Counted from the stretch's first letter, positions 11,585 to 22,231 are shown. The stretch is 55,000 nt of DNA from Heyndrickxia sporothermodurans (GCA_016756695.1 CP066701.1:1505001-1560000), one strand, 5' to 3'. Notes: a model not told the origin generated them from the sequence alone. A program made the numbers and translations.

Positions 11585-12355
11585 ATGTTATTCGATACAC
11601 ATGTTCATCTTAATGATTCACAGTATGCTGAAGATCTTGAAGTAGTGATTCAAAATGCAAAAGAAGCGGGCGTATCCAATATGGTTGTCGTTGGTTTCGA
11701 TCGACCAACAATCACGAAAGCAATGGAGCTTGTTGAAACGTATGAATTTCTTTATGCAAGTGTTGGATGGCATCCTGTAGATGCGATTGATATGACTGAA
11801 CAAGATTTAGCATGGATTGAACAGCTAGCAAAACATCCTAAAGTAGTTGCGTTAGGTGAAATGGGTTTGGACTATCATTGGGATAAGTCTCCAAAGTACA
11901 TTCAAAAAGATGTGTTTCGGAAACAAATACGATTAGCAAAAAAGGTGAAATTACCAATTATTATTCATAATCGTGAAGCAACACAGGACATCGTAGACAT
12001 TTTGAAAGAAGAGGATGCAAAAGAAGTTGGCGGTATTATGCATTGCTTTAGCGGAAGTACCGAAGTGGCTAAAGAATGCATCGATATGAACTTTTTCATC
12101 TCTTTAGGAGGCCCAGTGACCTTTAAAAATGCAAAAAAGCCAAAAGAAGTAGCATCTGAGATTCCATTAAGTCACCTATTGATAGAAACCGATTGTCCGT
12201 ATTTAGCACCACACCCTTACAGAGGAAAAAGGAATGAGCCAGCATATGTAAAGCTTGTAGCTGAGCAAATTGCTATGATTAAGGGGATACCATTAGAGGA
12301 AGTGGCAAAAATAACGAATAGGAATGCAAAAAGATTATTCGGAATCGATTGTTAG
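11585..12355 (+). CDS. tatD: TatD-family metal-dependent deoxyribonuclease (YabD)
   Basis: Amidohydrolase-fold metal enzyme; TatD proteins show 3'-5' exonuclease or DNase activity, though the cellular role in Bacillus is not settled. Metal ligands are visible: DTHVHL at residues 4-9, the glutamate in GEMGLDYHW, histidines in IIHNREA and MHCFSG, and the aspartate in LIETDCPYLAPHPYRGKRNEP. The 256-residue length is normal. The ATG follows AAAGAGGAAAG. Confidence 0.93.
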   Translation: MLFDTHVHLNDSQYAEDLEVVIQNAKEAGVSNMVVVGFDRPTITKAMELVETYEFLYASVGWHPVDAIDMTEQDLAWIEQLAKHPKVVALGEMGLDYHWDKSPKYIQKDVFRKQIRLAKKVKLPIIIHNREATQDIVDILKEEDAKEVGGIMHCFSGSTEVAKECIDMNFFISLGGPVTFKNAKKPKEVASEIPLSHLLIETDCPYLAPHPYRGKRNEPAYVKLVAEQIAMIKGIPLEEVAKITNRNAKRLFGIDC

Positions 12356-12518
12356 AGGATAATGTCGAATATATCAGCACTTTGTCCACTAACTTTCCAA
12401 AAAAATTAAAGGTTCTACATGTCTCACTTACCTCATAGGATAACCTTGTCGATATGTCAACCGATTATTTTCTCAAAAATGTAAAAAATAGGAATAACGG
12501 TTTTTAAAAACAAGAGGG

Positions 12519-12547
12519 TTGACAGTCGGCAAGATCGTCTATATAAT
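12519..12547 (+). promoter_or_regulatory. SigmaA promoter of yabE
   Basis: Consensus TTGACA (12519-12524), a 17-bp spacer and consensus TATAAT (12542-12547) lie 31 bases before the start codon. Confidence 0.85.
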
Positions 12548-12577
12548 CTCACGAAGAGAAGGAGGCGTTTCATTTTC

Positions 12578-13777
12578 ATGAATTTTAAGCATGTGAAAAG
12601 CCTGTTTTCCAAAACAGCGAGTAGTAAAAGACTTACTATTGTGGTTACCAGTTCCCTCGTTTTCGTAGCGACATTAGGGTTAATTACCTATGAAACTACT
12701 AAAAAAACAGTCGCTATGACTCTTGATGGGAAGGAAAAGATTATAAGGACACACTCAGAAACAGTAGGTAATATTCTGGAGGAGTTGGATATTGAATTAC
12801 ACTCAAAAGATTATTTGTCCTTACCAGTGGAGACGGCGGTAAAGGATAAGCTATCCTTTGTATGGGAACCAGCGAAGCAAGTACATCTATCAATTGATGG
12901 AAAGCAGCGAAGTGTTTGGACGACAGAAGATACTGTAAAGGACTTACTTAAAGATGAAAATATTGAGATTGGAAGTCACGACCAGATAAAACCAAAACTT
13001 GATGAGAACATCTCTGAAAATATGAAAATAGATATTTCAAAAGCATTTCCACTTACACTTAATGATGGTGGGAAGAAAAAAAAGGTTTGGTCAACTTCGA
13101 CTACTGTCGCTGACTTTTTAAAGCAACAGGGAATTAAACTTGAAGACTTAGATCGTACTAAACCGGATCTAGATAAAAAAGTTAGTCCAGAAGATATAAT
13201 CAAAGTGATCAGAGTTAAAAAAGTCAGCGATGTGGTGGAAGAACCAGTTGAATATGCTGTGCAAACAAGAAAAGATGCAGACCTTCTTAAAGGTCAGGAA
13301 AAGATTATACAGCACGGTCAAAATGGATTGGTTAGAAAAGAATATGAAGTAACAAAGGAAAATGGGAAAGAAGTTAGCCGCAAATTAATGAACGAAAAAA
13401 CGCTAAAAGAAAGTAAAGAAAAAATTGTTAATGTCGGAACAAAAGTTGTAACAGCTCAGGTTTCTCGTGGTGAAAGTGAAGCTGGCGGTACTGAATATTA
13501 TGTATCATCAACGGCCTATACTGCTAATTGCAATGGATGTTCAGGTCAAACGGCAACGGGAATAAATCTGCGTTCAAATCCCAATTTAAAAATTATTGCC
13601 GTGGATCCTAATTTCATCCCCCTTGGAACAAAGGTATATGTTGAAGGATATGGATATGCCGTTGCAGCAGATACAGGCGGTGCGATAAAGGGCAGAAAAA
13701 TTGATGTATTTTTCAATAATAATTCCCAAGCATATAGATGGGGAAGAAAACAAGTTAAGATTCGAATTCTAAATTAA
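12578..13777 (+). CDS. yabE: YabE, secreted/anchored DUF348-G5-3D domain cell-wall protein
   Basis: Predicted cell-wall-active protein of the RpfB/YabE/YuiC group. A short basic N-terminus precedes one membrane segment at about 19-37 (signal anchor). Three DUF348 repeats follow (KTVAMTLDGKEK, KQVHLSIDGKQRSVWTTEDTV, FPLTLNDGGKKKKVWSTSTTV). A G5-type segment lies at about 222-300. The C-terminal 3D domain (STAYTANC ... VAADTGGAIKGRKIDVFF) holds the conserved aspartates of MltA-like lytic transglycosylases. The ATG at 12578 follows AAGGAGGCG at a slightly long spacing. Confidence 0.92.
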   Translation: MNFKHVKSLFSKTASSKRLTIVVTSSLVFVATLGLITYETTKKTVAMTLDGKEKIIRTHSETVGNILEELDIELHSKDYLSLPVETAVKDKLSFVWEPAKQVHLSIDGKQRSVWTTEDTVKDLLKDENIEIGSHDQIKPKLDENISENMKIDISKAFPLTLNDGGKKKKVWSTSTTVADFLKQQGIKLEDLDRTKPDLDKKVSPEDIIKVIRVKKVSDVVEEPVEYAVQTRKDADLLKGQEKIIQHGQNGLVRKEYEVTKENGKEVSRKLMNEKTLKESKEKIVNVGTKVVTAQVSRGESEAGGTEYYVSSTAYTANCNGCSGQTATGINLRSNPNLKIIAVDPNFIPLGTKVYVEGYGYAVAADTGGAIKGRKIDVFFNNNSQAYRWGRKQVKIRILN

Positions 13778-13785
13778 TGGCTAGT

Positions 13786-13818
13786 GCAGAGGATACCCCT
13801 CTGCTTTTCTTTTTTTTA
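13786..13818 (+). terminator. Terminator after yabE
   Basis: GCAGAGG pairs with CCTCTGC (13798-13804) and is followed by TTTTCTTTTTTTT. Confidence 0.85.
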
Positions 13819-13898
13819 TTAATACAATTATAATATAAGTAGTTTATAATATTAGACGGAATTTGTTACAAAAATGTTTCAATTATTTTGGAGGAAAA

Positions 13899-15330
<1,432 letters not shown>

Positions 15331-15340
15331 TTCATTTATT

Positions 15341-15377
15341 AAAAGGGCTACCATATAGATTTGGTTTGCCCTTTTTT
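15341..15377 (+). terminator. Terminator after rsmA
   Basis: AAAAGGGC pairs with GCCCTTTT (15368-15375), with an inner ACCA/TGGT extension and a T run. Confidence 0.8.
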
Positions 15378-15379
15378 GC

Positions 15380-15406
15380 ACAACTTCCTTTTTTTCGCAT
15401 AGCCTA
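15380..15406 (+). promoter_or_regulatory. SigmaK promoter of yabG
   Basis: AC (15380-15381), exactly 16 bases, then CATAGCCTA (15398-15406). This is a full match to the sigmaK pattern AC-N16-CATANNNTA, about 45 bases before the yabG start. yabG is sigmaK-dependent in B. subtilis. Confidence 0.8.
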
Positions 15407-15452
15407 GTGTTAGAAGTTAAGATTATTTGCTTTTCAATGGAGTTGACACCTC

Positions 15453-16331
15453 ATGGGCGTGGCTATTAATTCAATTGTGGGACGGAAATCATATCACTGT
15501 GACCTCTTATTTAGAGTCATTGATATAAAAGAAAATAACGGTGTAAAGACGGCAATTCTTTATGGAGAGGATTATCGGTTAATTGCGGATGCGCCATTTG
15601 CGGATCTTGTCACGGTAGATTCGGAGGAACGTTCAAAAATCTCAAGGGAATTTCGATCGTTAGAAGCACAATCACTTGAATTATTCCAACAAGATATTGA
15701 TCTATTGCGGCAAAAGCGTGAATATGAAGCAACAAATGGCTACAGTCAGGACTTTAATTATTTCCATATTCCTGGTCGTGTTCTTCATCTTGATGGGGAT
15801 CCTTCCTATTTAAAAAAGTGTATCGATTTATATGAAAAGATCGGGGTAAAAGTATACGGTGTACACTGCTATGAGAAAGATATGCCTCAGCAGATCGGTC
15901 CGTTAATTGATAAATTCCGGCCGGACATATTAGTCATTACCGGTCATGATTCATATTCTAAGTCAAAAGGTAAAAAGACAGATATTAATGCATATAGACA
16001 TTCGAAGTATTTTGTAAGAACCGTAATTGAGGCAAGAAAAAAGGTTCCACATTTAGATCAATTAATTATCTTCGCAGGAGCTTGTCAATCACATTTTGAA
16101 TCTCTAATTCATGCAGGAGCGAATTTTGCTAGTTCCCCATTAAGGGTTAATATTCACGCGCTTGATCCAGTCTATATTGTTGCCAAAATTAGCTTCACAT
16201 CTTTTATGGACCAAGTTAATGTATGGGATGTATTACGTAATACATTAACTGGTGAAAAGGGTTTAGGAGGAATTGAAACAAAGGGCGTACTTCGAACAGG
16301 TGCACCTTATAAACCAATAGTTGAGGACTAA
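15453..16331 (+). CDS. yabG: Sporulation-specific protease YabG
   Basis: Cysteine-type protease of peptidase family U57 made in the mother cell. It trims spore-coat proteins and is needed for their cross-linking. The conserved core is visible: FHIPGRVLHLDGDPSYLKKC, DILVITGHDSYSK, NAYRHSKYFV, IFAGACQSHFESLIHAGANFASSP and the C-terminal GLGGIETKGVLRTG. A histidine (GHD) and a cysteine (GACQSH) probably serve catalysis. At 292 residues it equals the family length. ATG 15453 follows GGAG. Confidence 0.95.
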   Translation: MGVAINSIVGRKSYHCDLLFRVIDIKENNGVKTAILYGEDYRLIADAPFADLVTVDSEERSKISREFRSLEAQSLELFQQDIDLLRQKREYEATNGYSQDFNYFHIPGRVLHLDGDPSYLKKCIDLYEKIGVKVYGVHCYEKDMPQQIGPLIDKFRPDILVITGHDSYSKSKGKKTDINAYRHSKYFVRTVIEARKKVPHLDQLIIFAGACQSHFESLIHAGANFASSPLRVNIHALDPVYIVAKISFTSFMDQVNVWDVLRNTLTGEKGLGGIETKGVLRTGAPYKPIVED

Positions 16332-16334
16332 ATG

Positions 16335-16374
16335 AAAAGATCTCTATTATGTTTTTCATTAGAGATCTTTTCTA
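16335..16374 (+). terminator. Terminator after yabG
   Basis: A perfect 11-bp stem AAAAGATCTCT with AGAGATCTTTT (16361-16371). The nested insertion element begins about 55 bases downstream. Confidence 0.8.
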
Positions 16375-16503
16375 TTACTCCTTTAAAACGGTATATATTA
16401 ATTTCTTACATATAATTTATTTTATTGAGTCAATTTCATAATTGCTCTTTTTAAAAATACAGAATCCTACAGAATTTCTAAAATATATTTTTAAAAACAG
16501 AAA

Positions 16504-17853
16504 TCATGCTACTTGTTGCTGATTTAATTGTACATTAATTCGGTCTGCGGCTAACTTTGAAGCATTATAAATAAGGGTTACCATGTCAAAATGAATTTTT
16601 GCACGTTTCCCAGTACGATAGCGAACATTGTTCAGTTGAAAGAATTCTTTCAGATAGGCATTAACCCGTTCTACGGCAGTACGACGTTTGAAAATGTTTT
16701 TCCATGCTTGTGACCCGCGTGCTGGTGCGGTATATCTGCGAAGGTCTGAAGTGATTTTCACTTTATAAACCTTTTGGCAAATACCTTCATTAGCTAAGGG
16801 ACAGTCGCTGCATTCCTTTGGTCTTGTGTATTTCAATGTTTCATATTTAGGATCAAAACTATCATAACGATAAGAATGCTCTCTGAAACAAGTTGGGGCA
16901 AAGTGTTTATCATAGCCAATGATTTCCCCTTCATTTCGCTTATTATACGCGATGACGGATTGTTGTCCCATTCGATGTACCTGCTCGTATATGGGTTCAT
17001 AGTCATAGCCCGCATCCATTGTTTGATAACGTAATGGAAGGTGAAGGCGTTCCTGAATTCCTTTCAGTAAAGGGATATTTTGCCTTACCATCATTTAGAC
17101 TCCCAGATGAAAAAAGAGCCTGTAGAATGTATTGGCTTGATGTACCAACGGCTAAATGACCTTTGTAGCCAAACCAAAAAACATTTTGTCCTTCTGAGTT
17201 CTTTTTCACGCCCCATTTAGGGTCTTGGGAACTTCGGCACGTAGTTCGGCTAGGGGAACATCTAATTGGGCCACAATTTTTCTATCATATAAAGGTAAAT
17301 TGGCTTCCGTTTCAGCTTGTTCTTTAAGCCACCCGTCACGCTCATCTTTTGATTTCCGACCACGTTTTTGGGGTTCAGATTTTGGCTTTTCTTCTTTTTT
17401 TGCGCTTGGTCTCGTGCTTCAAAATGGGTTGCATCATACCACTGTATCATCCGTGATGAAACCTTCTGCAATAGCCTGGAGGACCACTTTTTCTTGTTCT
17501 TTCTCAAGGATATCGCTTTCCTCCAATTTCGTTATGAGACGTGAATAGGAGGATTCTGAAGGCACATGATCAGAAACCAAAAAGCCACAATTTAACTTAA
17601 AAGCTAGATCATCATGAAGACGTTTTATAAGATCCTTCATCGTAGGGATGCGCTCTATGTATCTTACAAAGGTGGAGATAATCATGGCTGCATAGTTTAG
17701 TTCTTCCGGTGCACCCAACCGTGATTTTTTCGCCACTTGATGGTACATCGAATCCAAATCTACCGCTGAAATAATGGCTTCATATTTTTGGGTAGGTTCC
17801 ATGTCAAATAATTCCTGTATGCCAAATAGGCTAGGTTGTCGTATAATAGTCAT
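16504..17853 (-). pseudogene. IS1182-type DDE transposase, disrupted by several frameshifts
   Basis: Compared with the intact 449-codon copy at 30079-31428, this version has clustered small changes. There is a 2-base deletion near 17438, further 1-2-base indels near 17395-17401, 17226-17271 and 17075, and a two-residue substitution near 17685-17691 (QT to AA). The result is several short open pieces instead of one frame. The N-terminal piece (DUF772-like, RQPSLFGIQELFDM) and the C-terminal piece (RRTAVERVNAYLKEFFQLNNVRYRTG) are still readable. Either the gene is dead or the consensus is poor here. Confidence 0.88.
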
Positions 17854-17988
17854 AAGAAGTACTCCTCCAGTCTTTTTATGGTTTGTGGTCAACGTAAGCC
17901 CGAATTATAAAAAATAAGTGTACCTTTCGGTACGCATCGTAAATAGCCGTAAATTCTGACTTTTTTAATCGAATTACGGCTATTTCAT

Positions 17989-19581
17989 TTATTTGCTACA
18001 TTCTGCCTGAATCATTTTTGACCAGGGCATGTATTGATCTAAAATTTCAGGGTTTTGTTGGACGCCGAGATTTGGTAAATCCGTAAAAAGTTTCTTTATA
18101 TATTCATAGAAATCAACGCCGTTACTTTTGGCAGTTTCAGCAATACTTAAACAGATGGCATTCGCTTTTGCACCAGCTTCACTTACACTAAAGAGCCAAT
18201 TTTTTCTTCCTATAACGTTGGGACGGATGGCGTTCTCGGCTGGATTATTATCCATTTCAATTCGCCCATCATTCAGGAATAATTTGAGTCCATTTGCCCT
18301 GTTTAATGTGTATTCAGCTGCTTTTGCTAACGCATTTTTTCCGTAAAATGGTGATGTTTCAACCCAGTGAAGGAATTCCTCCACGATTGGCTTCGAGTAC
18401 TTTTGACGTTTTTTTCTTCGTTTACTCGGAGACAAACGTTTAAATTGCCTTTCTAGTCGATATAAATCATCACAATATTTCACACCGATTCTACCATTTT
18501 TGCTATCAGCTTTCAGCCAATAACGACGAACATGCGCCCAACAATTTGCGAAATTAACGCCTTCCAACTTATCATAAGCAGAATAACCATCACACACAAT
18601 CGTTCCAGAAAAGCCTTCAATAAAACTTTCAAGGACAGATCGAGCTCGAGATAATGCGCTTTGAAAGAGAGTCATTGTTGGCCCTTGGCTTGGCACACTT
18701 CGAAACACCCAATTATACGCATTGGCTTGGCCAGATTTCCCATCGGATCGGTTGATAATTTGTCCGTATGTTTCATCGACATGCAAAACCGATTTTGCCA
18801 TCATCAACTCTTTCATTCGTTCGTATACAGGTAACAGCCAATCATGTGCTACACGGATAACCCAATTCGATAGGTTTTTATCATTGGTATTCAGTCCATA
18901 GCGATTCCATTCCTTTACCTGACGGTAAAGAGGTAAATATTGTGCAAATTTATCATAGATGACTTTGGCAAGTACGCTAGGACTTGCGATGCTACGCTGA
19001 ATCGCTGGTTGTGGTGCTTTCCCGCGTTTGATTTGTGCTGGCTGTGATGAATCAACTTTGCAGTCTTTACATTCATACGCATGTTCAATGTGCTGTACTT
19101 TCATCATTTTTGCAGGAATAAATTTTGCTTCTTCACGTACAAGTGTACTACCAATTTCAATCATTTGCCCTTGGCAACAGTCACAGATTGTATTTTTCGG
19201 ATGATGGTGAATAGCTTCTACTTCAATACCATCATGCAAGGAATCATTTCGTTTTTTTGATTTAACTTTTCGTACAACAGTATAAGAGATTGTCTGTTGG
19301 CTTTGTTCTTCTGTGTGCTCAGGTTCGCTAAAAGCCGGGTCATCATCAAATAATGAGCCTTGCCCATCTGGTACGTTGTATTTCGATTTTTCGGATTTCG
19401 ATCCATATAAAAGTTTTGTTAAATGGCGAATTTGTTCAGTTAGCGCTTCAATCTGTTTAGTTGATTGATCTAGCTTTTTCGATAAGTCTTTGTTTTGTTG
19501 ATTTGAATGAGCCAATTGTTCTTCGAGAAGTCGAATTAATTTCCCATATGGATTCTTGTTATTGGAAGAAGTATTAACCAT
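17989..19581 (-). CDS. tnpC: IS66 transposase TnpC (intact copy)
   Basis: A 530-residue IS66 DDE transposase. The N-terminal coiled coil runs to about residue 60. The zinc-finger domain has CDCCQGQM and CKDCK. Catalytic segments are HVDETYGQI, VCDGYSAYD, CWAHVRRYW and DNNPAENAIRPNVIGRKNWLF, with the C-terminal SIAETAKSNGVDFYEYIKKLF. The start lies behind AAAAGTGGTG. This copy can supply transposase for the frameshifted copy at 28352-29943. Confidence 0.93.
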   Translation of the reverse strand: MVNTSSNNKNPYGKLIRLLEEQLAHSNQQNKDLSKKLDQSTKQIEALTEQIRHLTKLLYGSKSEKSKYNVPDGQGSLFDDDPAFSEPEHTEEQSQQTISYTVVRKVKSKKRNDSLHDGIEVEAIHHHPKNTICDCCQGQMIEIGSTLVREEAKFIPAKMMKVQHIEHAYECKDCKVDSSQPAQIKRGKAPQPAIQRSIASPSVLAKVIYDKFAQYLPLYRQVKEWNRYGLNTNDKNLSNWVIRVAHDWLLPVYERMKELMMAKSVLHVDETYGQIINRSDGKSGQANAYNWVFRSVPSQGPTMTLFQSALSRARSVLESFIEGFSGTIVCDGYSAYDKLEGVNFANCWAHVRRYWLKADSKNGRIGVKYCDDLYRLERQFKRLSPSKRRKKRQKYSKPIVEEFLHWVETSPFYGKNALAKAAEYTLNRANGLKLFLNDGRIEMDNNPAENAIRPNVIGRKNWLFSVSEAGAKANAICLSIAETAKSNGVDFYEYIKKLFTDLPNLGVQQNPEILDQYMPWSKMIQAECSK

Positions 19582-19683
19582 TTATTTCACCACTTTTCGT
19601 TCACCATAAGTTAGTTATATTATAACATTTTTAACGTAGAAAGCGAAGTTGAAAATGGCTATAAACCAACATTTCTAGCTTGT

Positions 19684-20037
19684 TTAGAATACTCCTTTTT
19701 GTGATTTTTGAATGGCCTTTGGTTGCTGAATGGACAACCCTTCTAACAACCAGCGAACCTCCTGTTGCGAAAGTTTACGTACTTCATTTTCATCTTTTGG
19801 CCATTGAAGTTTTCCTCCATCTAGTCGCTTATAAAGCATGGCGAAACCATCGCCATCAAAATATAAACATTTATAACGGTCTTTACTCCAACCAGAGAAA
19901 AGGAAAATAGAATCTCCATATGGATCAAGTTCGAAAGAATCTTGAATTAGCGTTGCTAATCCATCAATTCCCTTCCTCATATCTGTTTTACCGCAAATAA
20001 TATAAATGTTTTTTACACTGGTATAATCATGTTTCAT
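19684..20037 (-). CDS. tnpB: IS66 accessory protein TnpB (intact copy)
   Basis: A 117-residue IS66 Orf2 protein: IYIICGKTDMRKGIDGLATLIQ, IFLFSGWSKDRYKCLYFDGDGFAMLYKRL, LQWPKDENEV, VRWLLEGLSI. Its start overlaps the tnpA stop in an ATGA arrangement. The copy at 27.9 kb has lost one base and is truncated. Confidence 0.93.
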   Translation of the reverse strand: MKHDYTSVKNIYIICGKTDMRKGIDGLATLIQDSFELDPYGDSIFLFSGWSKDRYKCLYFDGDGFAMLYKRLDGGKLQWPKDENEVRKLSQQEVRWLLEGLSIQQPKAIQKSQKGVF

Positions 20038-20225
20038 AGATTTTTCAACTCCCTCATGACCGTTTGGATGATGTGCTCATCTACGCCGTTGAAGAAGGAA
20101 ATTTCAGCAGCTTCAATTTTGATTGTGCAAAAGCTATTTGAAGGATCTTTCGAAGTTGTGGATGTTATAATATTTTTTTCTGGTTGTATTGAAACGGGGA
20201 CGATTGTTAGTTTTTGTTGTGACAT
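20034..20225 (-). CDS. tnpA: Short IS66 TnpA-like protein (63 residues)
   Basis: First gene of the nested IS66 element, behind an AAGGAGGTG ribosome-binding site and overlapping tnpB by 4 bases. Only the C-terminal part of a normal TnpA is recognisable (IKIEAAEISFFNGVDEHIIQTVMRELKNL). The N-terminal helix-turn-helix portion seen in the 6.6-kb TnpA is missing. Both copies of the element share this short form, so it is a property of the element rather than new damage. Confidence 0.75.
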   Translation of the reverse strand: MSQQKLTIVPVSIQPEKNIITSTTSKDPSNSFCTIKIEAAEISFFNGVDEHIIQTVMRELKNL

Positions 20226-20471
20226 AGGAAAAGCACCTCCTTAATTGATACGATTATTGTACTAAGGGGTGCTGATCATTTATATGCGTTGTTTGAATGG
20301 GGGCTTACTGGTCAACTACCATTATACAAGATTTGGGGAGGTACTTCTTTTTTTATCTCTTAAACCCCTTGATACACAAGGGCTAAGAATTATGAAATTC
20401 ATTCTATTGGGAAAAGTAATTTGTGAAAAGATCGTTGTAAAAAAAACTGTTATTTTGATGAATGAAAAGTG

Positions 20472-20501
20472 TTGACAGTACAATCGTTTCATTGATAAAA
20501 T
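20472..20501 (+). promoter_or_regulatory. Upstream promoter of veg
   Basis: TTGACA (20472-20477) with an 18-bp spacer to TAAAAT (20496-20501). It starts 68 bases beyond the insertion element. Confidence 0.5.
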
Positions 20502-20514
20502 ATTTATTTTATAT

Positions 20515-20543
20515 TTGACCTTTTTCAAATAAAGTGTTATACT
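20515..20543 (+). promoter_or_regulatory. Main sigmaA promoter of veg
   Basis: TTGACC (20515-20520), a 17-bp spacer and TATACT (20538-20543), with an extended -10 TG. B. subtilis veg is known for very strong sigmaA promoters. Confidence 0.8.
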
Positions 20544-20566
20544 ATTACATAGTGAGGTGGAGCGAA

Positions 20567-20836
20567 ATGCCAAAAACATTAACTGACATTAAAAGATCGC
20601 TTGATTCCAATTTAGGAAAACGATTAATGTTAAAAGCTAATGGTGGACGAAGAAAAACGATTGAACGTTCGGGTGTTTTGGCAGAAACTTATCCATCAGT
20701 TTTTGTCATCGAATTAGATCAAGAGGAAAACTCGTTTGAACGTGTTTCCTACAGCTATGCAGATGTGCTTACTGAAACGGTCCAACTAACCTTCTATGAT
20801 GAAGCAACAGGAAATATAGCATTAGGGCAGCAGTAA
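20567..20836 (+). CDS. veg: Veg protein
   Basis: An 89-residue conserved Firmicutes protein. In B. subtilis Veg stimulates biofilm matrix gene expression by interfering with SinR. The sequence is near-identical in pattern to the family: [66 protein letters not shown] 20567 is used, with GAGGTGGAG upstream, rather than the longer open frame that runs through the promoter. Confidence 0.96.
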   Translation: MPKTLTDIKRSLDSNLGKRLMLKANGGRRKTIERSGVLAETYPSVFVIELDQEENSFERVSYSYADVLTETVQLTFYDEATGNIALGQQ

Positions 20837-20857
20837 ACATTATGTTTACTGCTTTTT
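20829..20857 (+). terminator. Terminator overlapping the veg stop codon
   Basis: AGCAGTAAAC pairs with GTTTACTGCT (20844-20853) across a 5-base loop, followed by TTTTT. The TAA stop lies in the left arm. Confidence 0.88.
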
Positions 20858-20883
20858 GTTTTGCGCTTTAATATTTTAGTTAC

Positions 20884-20912
20884 TTATAAATACAATAGGT
20901 ACGAACATACTA
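20884..20912 (+). promoter_or_regulatory. SigmaG-type promoter of sspF
   Basis: TTATA (20884-20888), 17 bases, then CATACTA (20906-20912), which fits the forespore -10 pattern CATNNTA. It lies just upstream of a small acid-soluble spore protein gene. Confidence 0.6.
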
Positions 20913-20944
20913 TATATGCGGTGTGTTAAAGGAGGATATTCACT

Positions 20945-21127
20945 ATGGGCAGAACAAGAGGAATAATGTCTGATCGGTTCAAAGAAGAACTAGCAAAAGA
21001 TTTAGGTTTCTATGATGTCGTTAAACAAGAAGGCTGGGGCGGCATAAAGGCCAGAGATGCAGGAAACATGGTTAAACGTGCCGTTGAAATCGCTCAACAA
21101 CAACTTGCTAACAAGAAGAATTCCTAA
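20945..21127 (+). CDS. sspF: Small acid-soluble spore protein SspF (alpha/beta type)
   Basis: A 60-residue forespore protein that coats and protects spore DNA. The family signature is clear: [46 protein letters not shown] (shown as its key run residues 8-53). It has its own AAAGGAGGATA ribosome-binding site, a sigmaG-type promoter and a terminator, so it is a single-gene unit between veg and ispE as in B. subtilis. Confidence 0.95.
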   Translation: MGRTRGIMSDRFKEELAKDLGFYDVVKQEGWGGIKARDAGNMVKRAVEIAQQQLANKKNS

Positions 21128-21170
21128 AAAGGCTACTCGAGCTCGAGGAGAATAATAACTTACATGCCGT

Positions 21171-21200
21171 AAGACCGAGTGAATTCCTCGGTCTTTTTTT
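21171..21200 (+). terminator. Terminator after sspF
   Basis: AAGACCGAG pairs with CTCGGTCTT (21187-21195), 7-base loop, then a T run. Confidence 0.9.
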
Positions 21201-21364
21201 CTATATTATATATGCAAATAATAAGTACTTCCAAAGAATGCTTGAAAATGGTAAAATACAATACTTGTGAAGAGGTTATATGGCAATTATTGTTTGTGGT
21301 AAAATAGTACAAACTTATAAATACATAAATGAAAATTAATGTTGAATTAGAGTGGGTGGGTATA

Positions 21365-22231
21365 TTGACAATTTTTATAAAAGCACCGGCTAAAATAAAT
21401 TTAACTTTGGATGTTCTAAACAAACGGAATGATGGCTATCATGAGGTTGAAATGATTATGACTACGATTGATCTATCGGACCGAATCGGATTATCCGAAA
21501 TTAATGAAAATGAAATTCGGATTATTTCGCAGAATCGATTTGTTCCCGATGATCAACGTAATTTAGCCTATCAAGCAGCAAGAGTCCTAAAGGAAAAGTT
21601 TAATGTTAAACAAGGTGTGAGTATTACCATTGATAAAGCAATTCCTGTAGCTGCAGGATTAGCGGGTGGCAGTAGTGATGCAGCTGCAACCTTAAGAGGT
21701 TTAAACAAACTATGGAATTTAGGTCTTTCTTTAGACCAACTTGCTGAAATTGGAGCAGAAATTGGTTCAGATGTTTCCTTTTGTGTATATGGTGGAACAG
21801 CAATGGCGAAAGGGCGAGGGGAGAAAATCACTTATTTGCCAGCTCCGCCTAATTGTTGGGTAATATTGGCGAAGCCTTCAATTGGTGTTTCGACCGCTGA
21901 TGTCTATCGTAATTTAGATCTATCTAAAGTCAATCACCCCGATTCCAATGCAATGATTGCAGCACTTCAAAACGGAAGTTATTCATCGGTCTGTAGCTGT
22001 ATTGGCAATGTGTTAGAAAGTGTAACTTTATCAATGCATCCAGAAGTTCAACACATTAAAGAGCAAATGGAACGATTTGGTGCGGATGCCGTATTAATGA
22101 GTGGAAGTGGACCAACCGTATTCGGACTTGTCCAATACGACTCTAGATTGCAAAGAATTTATAATGGACTAAGGGGATTTTGTGACCAAGTGTATGCAGT
22201 CCGGATGCTTGGAGAGAGAGTTTCAGACTAA
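21365..22231 (+). CDS. ispE: 4-(cytidine 5'-diphospho)-2-C-methyl-D-erythritol kinase
   Basis: Fourth step of the MEP isoprenoid pathway: phosphorylates CDP-ME using ATP. GHMP-kinase fold: [12 protein letters not shown] at the N-terminus, [15 protein letters not shown], the glycine-rich phosphate loop [21 protein letters not shown] (about 95-115), and [11 protein letters not shown] at the C-terminus. A TTG at 21365 gives the family N-terminus (TIFIKAPAK) and 288 residues, with GGTGGGT upstream. An ATG 12 codons earlier is possible but extends beyond homologues. Confidence 0.94.
   Translation: MTIFIKAPAKINLTLDVLNKRNDGYHEVEMIMTTIDLSDRIGLSEINENEIRIISQNRFVPDDQRNLAYQAARVLKEKFNVKQGVSITIDKAIPVAAGLAGGSSDAAATLRGLNKLWNLGLSLDQLAEIGAEIGSDVSFCVYGGTAMAKGRGEKITYLPAPPNCWVILAKPSIGVSTADVYRNLDLSKVNHPDSNAMIAALQNGSYSSVCSCIGNVLESVTLSMHPEVQHIKEQMERFGADAVLMSGSGPTVFGLVQYDSRLQRIYNGLRGFCDQVYAVRMLGERVSD

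Larger units (their letters stand above)
17894..20308 (-). mobile_element. IS66-family element nested in the left IS1182-type element
   Basis: A 2415-bp element with ends reading inward GTAAGCCC at both sides. The exact 8-bp duplication TGGTCAAC lies at 17886-17893 and 20309-20316. Genes tnpA, tnpB and tnpC are all intact in this copy. A 12-bp stem and a GTACC-GAAA-GGTAC hairpin lie between the end of tnpC and the element end. It differs from the IS66 element at 6.5 kb. Confidence 0.95.
16427..20404 (-). mobile_element. IS1182-type element carrying a nested IS66 element (left copy)
   Basis: A 3978-bp unit oriented on the - strand. Its ends read inward GAGTCAATTTCATAATT and GAATGAATTTCATAATT, 15 of 17 matching, as terminal inverted repeats. 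An exact 4-bp duplication TATT flanks it (16423-16426 and 20405-20408). Inside, an IS66 element with its own 8-bp duplication interrupts the leader of the IS1182 transposase gene. The unit is almost identical to 27530-31505 in reverse orientation. It lies between the yabG terminator and the veg promoters. Confidence 0.93.

Noticed and set aside
16504-17853. Programmed ribosomal frameshifting in the left IS1182 transposase
   Set aside because: Multiple separate indels are needed and the twin copy encodes the full protein in one frame.
21136-21147. Perfect 12-bp palindrome CTCGAGCTCGAG after sspF
   Set aside because: Lies between the sspF stop and its terminator with no T run, no gene link and no second copy; probably incidental.
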